Notes under the pieces: generated by a model
What the model was told of the DNA's origin: nothing
What the model saw: only the letters and a program-made list of their open reading frames with translations
The model's database searches: none
Program-made: the position numbers and the translations under genes
Shown: one piece after another, positions 35,601 to 46,392 of the stretch
Layout of the letters: each line of letters begins with the position of its first letter
Numbering within the stretch: the first letter of the stretch is position 1
DNA from: Larus michahellis
Lineage: Eukaryota; Chordata; Aves; Charadriiformes; Laridae
Direction of reading: 5' to 3'
DNA: 64,000 bases
Assembly (NCBI RefSeq): GCF_964199755.1
Contig: NC_133896.1
Location: forward strand, 66,257,142 to 66,321,141

Positions 35601-38600
35601 TACCTATCCCAGGGGACTTGAAGGGTGTTAAACTGGACTGGCTCCTGGTTCTGCATAGGACATCTGATCCCCTCACCAGTCACACACCTCTGACCTGGCA
35701 TGTGCAACTGGCTATCTAGGGAAGGAAGCTCAAGTGCAAAACAGGCTAGCCTTCATCAGCTCACATCCCTACATGTAACATGCAGTAATTCAAGCATTTC
35801 CAAAGGACCCTGAGGGCTGGGAAGTGTGGCCGTGATCCAGGCATCCAGCGTGGCCCAGGATTTTGTGCTCTGTTGACATGCTGGTGGCAAGGACAATGTG
35901 GCCATAACCTGGGTAAGACGGGGCAGCATTCAAAAGTGAATTTTTTTTCTATCTATCTGTGTTAACAATCCTGTGCATCCTGCTGTTGACACTTGAGTCA
36001 ACCTAGGTCTGTGAAATGAACGCGTATTTCTTTATCACTGAAACACGAAGATGACCACATCTATTCGTGCTGCCTTTCAGCATTACTGTAAGAGAAGATT
36101 TCAAGGTTGTGCTTTGTTTGGGTTTTTACAGGTTTCCTTCCCATCTGTAGGATGGTCACTAAATCTCTGTCTCTCTCCCAGGCTCACCCCGGGCTCTTTT
36201 GTTTTCTTATCAGCAGTGGGAGTGGTGCAGGAGTATAACACTGGTCTGATTTTCTGAGGATCTGAAAACACTCCGCTGGCATTAACTTGACTGGAGTTTG
36301 AAGGGTCTGATTATTTAACAGGTTTTTGTCTTCAGTTCTGCCAGTGTAAAGTTGGTTGAAAAAAGGGAAAATTGTAAACAATTTATAAAAACTATTCTCC
36401 TATATTCTGGCAAGCATCAGAGCTGGTTCTGTTTTTTCTTATCACGAAACATTCCTCGTATTCCATTAACTCTAGGAGGTGTAACAGCAGTATGCTTTTG
36501 ACAACATTATTCATTGCTTTTTTTTCGTAACTACCTTTCTGCATATTCAAAGTGCTGCAGAAACACTAGTTTTTTTGTTTCCGTTTTTCTTTTTTTAAAC
36601 AGGATCTCTGAATTGAGCAGTATTTGTAACTTTTAAAACATAATAATACATATGTATCTGAATTATGTGAATAATATAGAGAGTAAACAATTATTCACAA
36701 ACACTTTGAAGTAAAGTTCTTTCATGTCACTTTTCCATTAGCATACAAATATCGTGCTGGAAAGCTGTCAAGATTTTTATCTCAAGGAAGCACTTACTGC
36801 TCCTCTTTAAGAAGATGAACCCTCCCATTAAGATCACAATTCTTGTGAGCAGGAAAAACAGCAAGTGCAAACAAACCCCTCATGCTTTTCAATATGAATT
36901 TTTAATAAAAATGAAATTCCTAGAGTATATTGTCTTAATGAAGTCAGCAAGATTAGTCAAATGCTCAAAGTTAAGCATGCGCTTCTGCACATGTTTAATT
37001 AGGGTCCTGAACAAAAAAATAATTTGCGGCTCAACTGCAGTTTATACTCCCTGTGGCCCCTGCCGTGTTCCAACACTTGCGTGAATGGTGGCACTCATAT
37101 CAACACGGCCAACGTAAGTATGCAAAGTACTTAATCAAATTGTTCCAAGTGAAAGCTTGCTTCTTGTGGCAACGCTTAATAAGGTAAGAGAAAAACAGAT
37201 TCGTTTCTATGCAGATATTTTAAGAGGATATTTTATTTGAACTACTGTTCGTAACAAATATTGCGAGTAAGTGAAAATGGGGCTTAGGTGAAGCAGGTGA
37301 TTAAAATGATGTCCAATATTTAATTCATTTTAATAGCATAAAAATTATTAAAACCCAAGTTGTCAGGATCCTGCTAGCTAAGAGTTTTATAAAATTGTTG
37401 GGGTGGTTCCAGCCCTGTTATAAATTGTCAACACTTTTCCTATTTCTGATAAAAATCAATTGCTATTTTTTAAAAGATACTGAAAGATTTATGAGCAATT
37501 TAATTTGCTGGTGAGTCTAAGAAAATAGTGGCTGCAATATAAATATAAGATCTTTTTAGAATACAAATTCATAAACAACCTGGAAAATTAAGGACTTTGA
37601 TCAAAATTGTTTCTCATACTTTGAATTCTACAAGAATCATTGGAGGTCTTAAATAGAGGCCCTATCCTATAAATACTTAAACTTGTGTTTATGCACATTC
37701 GTGTCATCAATATTCTTTTATTTTGCGAGAAAATGGGCAACATAGAATTGAGCATCTGCATGTACATTTTTAGAAAACACCTCTCCACTTTATTAAAGCT
37801 ATCAAGGGGCTGGTTTGGATCTCTGATTTATGATTTTTTCCTATAATTTCTATTTACCATGCATTTTATTCTTCTGTTAACATCTTCCCCACATAAATAC
37901 CATACTATTTCATGTGAATTTTAAGTTTTTACAGGAATGCAGATGCACAAAATAAGCTAACTGATAATAAAAATCTCTACAGTCTTCAAGCTTTCTTCCC
38001 TAATCATTTCATGTGGTTTTTTTTTCCTGCCTGAATCTCATATTAGCACTTCGTGAAGTTACTAAATTCTGCCACTCTTCTTATTCAATTACATACAGGT
38101 GTATAACATTTTGCATATGAAATTGCTCAGAACTTGCAGAAGAAAAAAAAGGAAGCCACAAAAATTGAGTCCTGAGTTCAGATCACAGACAGATTTCAGG
38201 AATGTCAATTTGTTTGCCACTGATCCTTTCTTTCTAACGAGAAGTCGTCAGAAAGTGGGGCCTATTTTTTTCTTTCCCCATAACATACTGGGTAATGATG
38301 CAGAGAAAGATAACAGATTGCAGAACTAGTCTGCGATGGTCCAAAGTCAGACTTTAAAATTAATTGAGTCCCAGAATGCAATTGTGACATAGTAAGATTC
38401 AAAGGGAAACACAAGTGAAAATATTTTCTACAGGTCCACCTGAAAAGCTTGAGATCAAAGGTGTATAGGTGGCAATAGGAAGGAAATAAATTTGTTATTA
38501 GTATTTCCCTGGGAATAATAAACATTCATTAGCTTCTCTGGAGGAGTTAGAGCTATTGGTCATAGGATGAAAGGCATGAAAGCTTCTAAGCTGTCCAAAT

Positions 38601-41600
38601 CATCACTATCTAAACCATACCTTAGATGATCAACTGGATAAAGAAAACAACCAAGTCAGGCTGTTACATTTTAAAACCCTTTTGACTGAAACATTTTTGA
38701 GCTGTGCACCCATGGTCATAAAGGTACAGTCAGCCAGAGATTCATGCCTGTGAGATGCTTGGAGATCCTCTGCTACACAGAGGCTTGAGCCATTAGCGAT
38801 TAAGGATCCTGCAGCTGAGTCGCTGGACAAGCAAGCAAATCAAATTCTGTGAGAAGAAAATGTGTTTGTGTAAGAACCCAGAAATCTGAAAAAGAAGGCC
38901 CCCAGATGTTTGAGAAAGGTTTTAAAAAACAATTGGTAAGCTACTTTAATGAGGATGAAAGCCATAGCAAAAAAATGCTCTAACAGAGAAGTACAACATC
39001 ACAGAATAATATTTTAATGCAGACCTACAGCATTGAAAGGTTCTTCAGGGCTGCAATGGAAGGACCGGGTCACGGAGCAATTTCTAGCTACTTCTTGGGA
39101 AGCAAAGAAGCAGTGGACTGTCTGGGCTCTGCCAGAGGAGCAGATGAAGGCAGCACACGTAGCTCACAGTATCACATAGTTAATCCCAGTGCAGAATGGT
39201 GAGCGTGCACAGGTCTACAGTTCCTATTTGTCATAAACTCTTCCCATTGCAGAACTCACCCTTACATTTAGGAAAAGAAAACATTATTTCCACAGACTAC
39301 CAAAACTAAATAATAAAGGTCTGTTTTGGAAACAGAGTTGGTTTTGAATGGGGAAATACACTGGGAAGCTTTTTGTCAGCATTCCTGTGAATGGTGGAGG
39401 TGGGATTATCCCCCTTTTCTACAGGCAAAAGTTAAGACACCAAGAGATTGTCACAGATGCTGCTAACTTTGAGTGCATAATTTGAAACACTTAATGCCTC
39501 ATTCTGTGTAATACTTTGTATGCGAAGGACTATATTACACCCAAAGCATCCCCCCGTTTATGTTACTTGCAGCTGTGAATGCTCAATATCTACAACCAGA
39601 TCCTAGGCCATCTGGAAAATGAGGATCATATCCATGTAAAGTTCTTCAGAAGTTTGTTGCAGAGTTAGGGATAAATTTAGCTTAAGCATTAGTGTTCACT
39701 TGCATTATCCATAAAAGCATCTTTTCCTGCAGTTATTTTGCTCATTCCCTGTAAGCCTTCTAAATCCTGCAAAAACTAGGTATGAGTCCTGAACTCATCA
39801 ACTGTTTTAATGCACAGTCCAGTTTTGTTTTAAGGCCACATCCACACCAGGCACAGAACAAAAGAGGGGGAAGGGAGGGGTTTCATGGAGAAAATAACAA
39901 TCTAAATGTGTTAATTTATCAAAATGTCAACAGCCAGGCAGAAAATGAACTGAATTAATATTGGTTCTAAAGGAAAATTTACTTCTACTATTTTCTAATT
40001 TCTCAGTCCCTAATTTTACAAGCTTACTAATATTTTAACATCAACTTTCCAAGGTTTCCCCAGTAGTCTATCACTTAGACTAATCTTCTGTCCCATATAT
40101 TATCTTCCTCCCTTTTATCTCCTCTGCATCTGAGTTAAACATCTTCTTGCCCATGTTCTTAGCAGCACAAACACAGAAAACACCGTGGAAGTATGATTCC
40201 CATCCTGAAAATGATGGCAGTCCTCACAGCAGAGTGCAGTGGCCATCCAAAGCCTTACAGTCTGCGTGTTCACCGCACATAAACTCTAGAGAGAGTTTAG
40301 CTGCCAAAAACCCCAACAAGCACAGGTGTGAGTTGCAACTTCCAAGAATTATGAGTAGGCAAAGCTTTTTCATAGGGTCAATGAAGGAAATGCTTCTGAC
40401 AGAAATAAGAAATCCACTTTCACGTGCCAGTCCCTATTGCAAAGTATTTATGGGCAAATGTTGCCTTTAGTCTCACCCTTGGAAATGAGTGGATTTCTTT
40501 TGAAATTTTCACTCACACACAGACAAAAAAGAAATCCCATGTGAATGCCTGCTCTGCAACGTTTCACCTTTGCAGATGAGATTTGATAAGGTCCTGAGCG
40601 AGGACAGATAAACTAACAGAAGCAGGTGCTGCTGCATGCACTGCTTGGACCACAACATCTTCATCTCAGCTGGCTCCTCTGATTACTAAGGTTGCACAGC
40701 ACTTCCCAGTTATTATTTATTTTTAATTTGCCTTTGCTTTAACAGCTTTTTCAGTTCCAGATGAAATCTTCCATTCTATGTATCTGCCTCAAACTGGGTT
40801 GAGACCCACTGGGTTAGCCATTTTCAAGAATGGCACTGAAAAAAAGAAGCAGTTCATGGGACCCTTTCTGCGCTTTCACTGAAATTTCAGAAACCCGCAG
40901 TCTGGGAACAGGAATTTCAACTTTGCTGTCAAGGAGTGGCTTTTGTGCAATATGCTTATATGCAGGCAGTCGGCACATACTCCACAGAGAGCTCTTTCAG
41001 CCGAACTTGTAAATTCTCCAAAGATGCTTCTGCCAGGGAGCATAACTCCATTCCCTCGCAGATCTTATAGGTGTTAACACGGGCTTTAATTAAACGCATT
41101 CTGTTTGGCCTGGGGCTACGTAGGTGAAATTTGACTATGCTTGTAATGGCTGCTCCCAGGCACAGTAACTATTTCTGCTTACTTTCATGGCTCCTTTTCC
41201 TCTTTCCCTTGAACATTATAGAAGAATAAAATGTCTGATGAAAATGCAGAAAATGGCGGGGGGTGGGGAGAAAAATGAGGGAAATGGAAAGGAGTCAATA
41301 GAATCAAGAATTCTGGTGAGATGAGGATGGACTGAGGAGATTAAAACTGGCTGGGAATTGGAAAGGGTGCCTGGCACTGGTTGCACAAGAAGAACAGGAA
41401 TGTGAACCAGTTTGCTAGGCAGGACTGAAAATGGAGGTAAAAAGGAAGGAGAAAAAGTTTCCATACAAGGAATCTGAAACTAGGATCCTGTAAAGAAAAC
41501 ACAGAAGACAAGGAGCTGGAGTGTAAAGGGAGAATTGTATTGTTAAGAAGCATTTGCAAAAGTTAGAAGTCATGATGATGTGCAGCAGCTTGTGTAATGC

Positions 41601-43615
41601 TGGACACTGAGTGAAGCGCCCTTTCACCAGACTCCTTGGCTTTGACTTCTGAACAGCAGACAGTTAGCCACAGGGTAGATAACGTGAAAAAACTCCTTGC
41701 AGCATAGCATAGCCTTGCAGCAACATATTTCCAAAGATCCTCCAGGTTCTTCCAATAAATTGGGTGCAATTCTGACTAAGTTATTCTTCTTTGTGAAATC
41801 TAATTTATTCATTCGTTGCTGGTTCCAGAATTCCTCAGCCTTCCTTTCTGAGGGATGTTCCATGACTGAAGCAGGCTTCTCTAGTCCATCACTGCATGAT
41901 CTTTGCAGCACATTTACTATATGTCTTTCTCTCCTGAACTTATCAGGCAGCTGATCTTATTCTACATATCCATTTACTTTCTGGTGTTTCACAATACAAC
42001 AATAAAAGGGATGGCAAGGAATGAAAGCAGGAACCTGGTCTCTCAGTCTTTACCACAGCCGGGCGGGGACTGGCCCGTTGTAGCTGGAGGCTGACACTGG
42101 ATGCCACTGGGTTTAGGAAGGGTTTTGCAAGGCTGGATGAAGAGTCGGGTGTGGAAAAGTGGAAGTGGTCGGGCAAAGGGTTGGAATTGTGTGCAAAGGA
42201 GATACTGCTTCTCAGAGGAGCCCGTGACTTGGACAACACGCAGACCTGGGCAGAAAGACCAAGCCTGGAGTTCAGGAGTGAAAATAGGAATGCAAGAAAA
42301 ATGAGAGTGGGATAAACCGCTGGGACTGGAAAAAATGAGGGCAGTCCCCAGTTGGAGGGGATAAGCAGAATCAGTCAAACATGAAGAAATTAACAGCCTG
42401 TTTTTCCTCAGCCATTAGAGTACGATCCCCTTCAGATCTTGGAGTAAAGTGCACAGAGCCCTGGGTTCGGAGCACTGAGAGTCTAGGACTCCGTGGCTGT
42501 GATCGATGTGTGGCTAGATTGTGATAAGCTATGGCCGTCTACTTAAATATGATCTCACAATGGATCTGCAAAATGGCATTAAACTAATTAATTTAGGCTG
42601 TTCTTAATCCTGGCATTTCCTAACTTTGGTGTGTTTGACCTTGCCACATTAATAACACTCTTTGAAGTACTCTAGAGACTACATACATATACTATAAATG
42701 TATATAGCATCAGTCTCAAGTAGTTATTCTGTATTTGTTTTAAAATGAAGTTCAAATATCCTTTGATTTTAAATATAGATTTGGCTTATATGGATCTCCC
42801 TTTCAGTTTTTTCCTCTTTTACACAATTTCCGAATCGTAAAAGTGCACTATAAAGTAGATTGCCTGCTGCAATTATGATTTATAGAATAGTCCCAGGTGT
42901 CTGCACATTAATTATGACTTATTATTAATATATGCATTAACCGATCATTCATTTTGTAATTACTTTGCAAGGATCTAGTCCATCAGTGCTAGCTTTGAAT
43001 AAAAGTGCACAAAGAACAGAAATCTACTGAAGGACTTTCAGTGTATGTTGCTGATCCTGGACACAAGCTGTGTCTTATTCATTAGCATTTCTTCTCAGTC
43101 ACGAAAACTAGCCTCGCAAAGTGACCTTATTTTAGGAGCCAGGGCTTTAAGAAAAATAAAGTATTTTGAGACTTGTGATTAAACCAGGAAAAGTGGCAAG
43201 ATTGTGGATGCTACAGGTGGTTCCATATGGCTGAATCTGATTCTGCAATAGCTCTCCTTGTTGTTTGAATCATTTATCATTTGCTTGTTTTTACTTTTAA
43301 ATGCAATCTTTCTTTTGTACGAGCCCTTCCTCCCCAGTTCTCTCATCTATCCGGTGTGCTACATGAGCACGTTTTGTGTTCTGTAAAACCTCTCTTCATG
43401 ATCCTTCCTTACTGACTCATTATTCTTTCAAAATGTCTCTATTTTCCTAACTTTCACAACTTTCAGAATCTCTCTGAACTTGCTATATTATATATTGCTT
43501 TTTGAGGTAATGACCATGAAAAGAGAAACAGAAAACGTAATTCCAACTTAGTCCTCTGGTCTTTGGAAGGTCTGTTTTCTCTTGTCTTCCAACCTTGATA
43601 CCTGATGGCATTGTT
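32601..43615. other. Long AT-rich gene-free stretch
   Basis: Eleven kilobases of mostly low-GC sequence with no recognisable coding exon, RNA gene or clear recent mobile element on either strand. The open frames (for example 34524-34835, 36815-37084, 38099-38329, 40147-40470 and 41624-41911) lack any family resemblance. The unusual poverty of recent repeats could mean conserved non-coding DNA, which cannot be judged from one sequence. Confidence 0.6.
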
Positions 43616-43996
43616 AGAATCGTAGAATGGTTCAGGTTGGAAGGGACGTTACAGATCATCTATTTCCAACCCCCCTGCCATGGGCAGGGACACCTCCCAC
43701 TAGACCAGGCTGCTCACAGCCCCATCCAGCCTGGCCTTGAACACTTCCAGGGATGGGGCATCCACAGCTTCCCTGGGAAACCTGTTCCAGTGCCTCACCA
43801 CCCTCACAGTAAAGAATTTCTTCCTGATATCTAATCTATATCTACTTTCTTCCAGTTTGAAGCCATTACCCCTCGTCCTATCACTATATGCCCCGCTAAA
43901 AAGTCCTCCTCCAGCTTTCCTGTAGACCCCCTTCAGATACTGAAGGCCGCTATGAGGTCTCCCTGGAGCCTTCTCCAGAAGAAGAACCTCTCCAGT
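43616..43996 (-). mobile_element. CR1 LINE fragment, - strand, upstream of CAPRIN2
   Basis: This reads as the reverse complement of a CR1 3' end: the AGAATCGTAGAATGGTTCAG tail, then CCATGGGCAGGGACACCTCC, the GGATGGGGCATCCACAGCTT segment and CCTCGTCCTATCACTATATG. It is about 380 bp, 5'-truncated, and relatively well preserved. An open frame of 116 codons on the minus strand (43700-44050) is a remnant of CR1, not a host gene. It ends roughly 500 bp before the CAPRIN2 CpG island. Confidence 0.93.
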
Positions 43997-44479
43997 TTCG
44001 TTAGAGGTTAACAAAAGTTTGTTTGTGATTATTTTATTGTCAACATTCAATGGACTTAAGTGCTTTTACTAGCTATGAAGTGTTTACATGACTGAGTTGC
44101 ATTTTTAGAGGACGTACGCATCTTTTGTTACATAAGATGATTCAGAGTCCTGTAAGTCTCCTCAAGGGGCTCTGTACTGACCTGGAGCAACCCTTCTGCT
44201 AGCTTAAACAGGCACAAACCAACATTTCTTACTGCCCCATTGCTGCCCAACCCACACTATAGGGAAAGAGGGTGCCGTGTTGCGAATAGGCGGAGGTGGG
44301 GATCCCCTTGCACTGGGGGTGATGAGGCCCTTTCCTCAGGGCTGCCTGGAGAGAGCAGCCAGCCTGTCTTGGGCCAAATGTTTTAAGAGGCCATTGCGGT
44401 ACACGGAACTCCACGGCGGACCATGGCTTCACCAGGGACCTGTGCAACCCCCTCACCTAGATCAAGACCTGGGGCACCG
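43997..44479. other. Spacer between CR1 and the CAPRIN2 CpG island
   Basis: Moderate-GC sequence rising towards the island, with no recognisable gene. Confidence 0.5.
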
Positions 44480-44745
44480 TCAGGCCACAGGCCCCTTTTC
44501 TACGAAACGGGCGGCAGCGCCGTGCTCGCCCTGTACCCACCTGCCCCCAAGGCCATCCCTCAGGGCCCCTTGCACCATGCCAAGCTCCGGCGGAGCAGCA
44601 GGTCCCGCGCAGCGGATCGACACCCCAACCCCTGAACCCAGACTGACGGGCGACCCCGCCCCAGCTCGGGCGCCCCGACCTTCACAGAGACGAGACCCGC
44701 CCCGCCGCACGCGCTGACGGTTAACGGCTCCTCCCCCCCCCCGCG

Positions 44746-44753
44746 TCACGTGA
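44746..44753. promoter_or_regulatory. Palindromic E-box in the CAPRIN2 promoter
   Basis: TCACGTGA contains the CACGTG core bound by USF and by MiT/TFE factors. It lies about 150 bp upstream of the inferred start. Function is inferred from motif and position. Confidence 0.5.
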
Positions 44754-44830
44754 GGCGCGGGGCGGGAAGGCGGGACGGACAGGTGAGACGGCGGCGGCGA
44801 TTGGGAGGCAGGCGGTGACCTCGGCGGCGG

Positions 44831-44874
44831 GCCCCGCCCCCGCCCCGCCCCGCCCTTCCACCGCCCCTATATGA
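44831..44874 (+). promoter_or_regulatory. GC-box cluster and TATA-like element of CAPRIN2
   Basis: Overlapping SP1-type CCCCGCCC motifs are followed, 12 bp later, by TATATGA at 44868-44874. A TATA-like element at this spacing would set a start about 25-30 bp downstream. Confidence 0.6.
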
Positions 44875-44896
44875 GGGGGGGGGCGGGCGGCAGGGC

Positions 44897-44922
44897 GGGC
44901 CTGAGCGTGTGCGGGTACCGAG
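44897..44922 (+). other. CAPRIN2: CAPRIN2 non-coding exon 1 (very short, start inferred)
   Basis: A strong donor, ACCGAG then GTGAGC, ends the exon at 44922. With a start placed from the TATA-like element the exon is only about 25 nt and has no ATG. Splicing to the acceptor at 46130 would give a short leader with translation beginning at 46144. Other upstream exons or later starts in the island cannot be excluded. Confidence 0.45.
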
Positions 44923-45330
44923 GTGAGCGGGGAGGCGGGAGGTGCGGGGCCCTGCAGCGGCTGCCACCGCAGGGGAAGCGGGCGCATGAAGCGATGGTGA
45001 TGGTGATTCCCCGGGACGGCGGCGCCAGCGGGAGGGAGCCCGCCGCTGCTGTCTTCTTCCCCCCCACTCCTCCTCCGTCGGGCGGGGGGCCGGTGGCGGC
45101 CGTGCCCTCCCCGGGAGGTGCATGCTCGCCGTCCCCGGCAAGGGCGTGATGAGCGGCCGAGCCTGGGCTCCCCCCTCGGCGGGCCAGGGAGCCGGCGGGA
45201 TGCGGTGACGCCGGCGGGGACTGAGCGGGCTCGTCCCGAGGAAATGCGGGTTTTCTCCTCCCCCCAGCCCCTGGCCTCCCTCGGTGTGGGCGGCTGGTGC
45301 CTGCCGGGGTCATGGCGCTGCAGGCCTGGC

Positions 45331-46129
45331 TGGCAGGGAAGGGACGCAGAAATGTGGTGTCATTGCTTTCCAGGAGCAGGTGCAAATAGTTGAGGATGAG
45401 GGTGGTGGAGCATCTCTTACAGAAATTCTCTGTTCAAGGTTAAAGCCCGGCCCCTCCCATCAAAGCCTGGTGTCTTGCCACGGCACAAGCACATCTTTTG
45501 GGTGGGTGTAGGCAGAGACCAATTCCTTGTGAAGAATGATGCTGTTGTAACTGAGTGTGTGGCTTGCTTTATCAAGCTTTTTTTTTTCTCTTCACTTCTT
45601 CAATTGAAATCTTTTTCAATTCTTAGTTGGATTGTTGCAAAGGTCATGAAGGGGTAAAACTGATTTAATGGGGGCTGAGAAGAAGAGGGGCTGTCCCTTC
45701 AGGCATGCCACTTCTAAATCTCCATTCAGGCTGCAGCCTGGATAGGAGGCCGGCAGTGTGATTTGCAATTGCTTGCTTGCAGTTTTTTTTTCCCTTGTGG
45801 GTGATGTGTGCAGGAAACCCGCCTAGTTTTATATGGACACTATATTGGGTTTCTGGAATCATCCCCTGTGCTGTCTGATTCTGCCTATGTAAAGGATTTC
45901 TGGTGTCTGGATGGGTGGGGAGACTTGAACAATACAAAGTTTGCCTTGCTTTGAAATTCCTGCTACGGATATTTTGAAAGGGGGTTGGAGAAGAGTGAAA
46001 GATTGTGATGAATTCTCACTGAGGCTCAATTTTGTGGCTACATTTTCTGAATGTGTGGTAAGAAAAGATGTAACTTAAAAAAAAATAGAGGGAGGGGGAG
46101 AGAGTTAAATAAAAGGAGTTTTGTTGCAG
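45331..46129 (+). other. CAPRIN2 intron 1, distal part
   Basis: AT-richer sequence after the CpG island, with T tracts near 45575 and 45783. No further exon is evident. Confidence 0.6.
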
Positions 46130-46392
46130 CTCCATCCATTTCAATGGTGCAGCTTTCCCAAGCCCCTTTCCATTGCCCATCATCACCTTCAGGCCGGTCA
46201 GAGGAGGGGGAGGAGAAGAGCATGAAGGCGGCCAAGCAGCAGGTGAACCCGTCTGGGGAGAACCAACCTCCCTCCAGCCCCCTGCAGTCTGCGCTGAACT
46301 CGGCAGCCTCTCCTTCCCAGGCGTATGAGACTTACATTGATAATGGGCTTATCTGCCTCAAACACAAGATCAGGAACATTGAGAAAAAGAAG
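46130..46392 (+). CDS. CAPRIN2: CAPRIN2 exon 2 (first coding exon)
   Basis: The acceptor TTTTGTTGCAG sets the exon start at 46130; the ATG at 46144 begins MVQLSQAPF. Codons 1-83 follow, ending IEKKK before a GTAACT donor, phase 0. The frame is also open from the exon start (Pro-Ser-Ile-Ser before Met), and longer human caprin-2 forms have residues upstream of the same Met, so an upstream start in another exon is possible. The start-codon context is moderate (T at -3, G at +4). Confidence 0.93.

Larger units (their letters stand above)
44480..45330 (+). promoter_or_regulatory. CAPRIN2: CAPRIN2 CpG-island promoter
   Basis: A sharp CpG-dense block precedes CAPRIN2. In order it shows an E-box TCACGTGA at 44746-44753, an inverted CCAAT box (ATTGG) at 44800-44804, a cluster of overlapping CCCCGCCC GC boxes at about 44831-44856, and a TATATGA element at 44868-44874. 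This order and spacing are those of a focused promoter firing near 44895-44900. Open frames on both strands here are composition artefacts. Confidence 0.8.

Noticed and set aside
43700-44050. 116-codon minus-strand frame
   Set aside because: It coincides with a minus-strand CR1 fragment and is a remnant of that element.
44277-45393. Open frames in the CAPRIN2 promoter island
   Set aside because: They cross the promoter elements and first splice donor on both strands; composition explains them.
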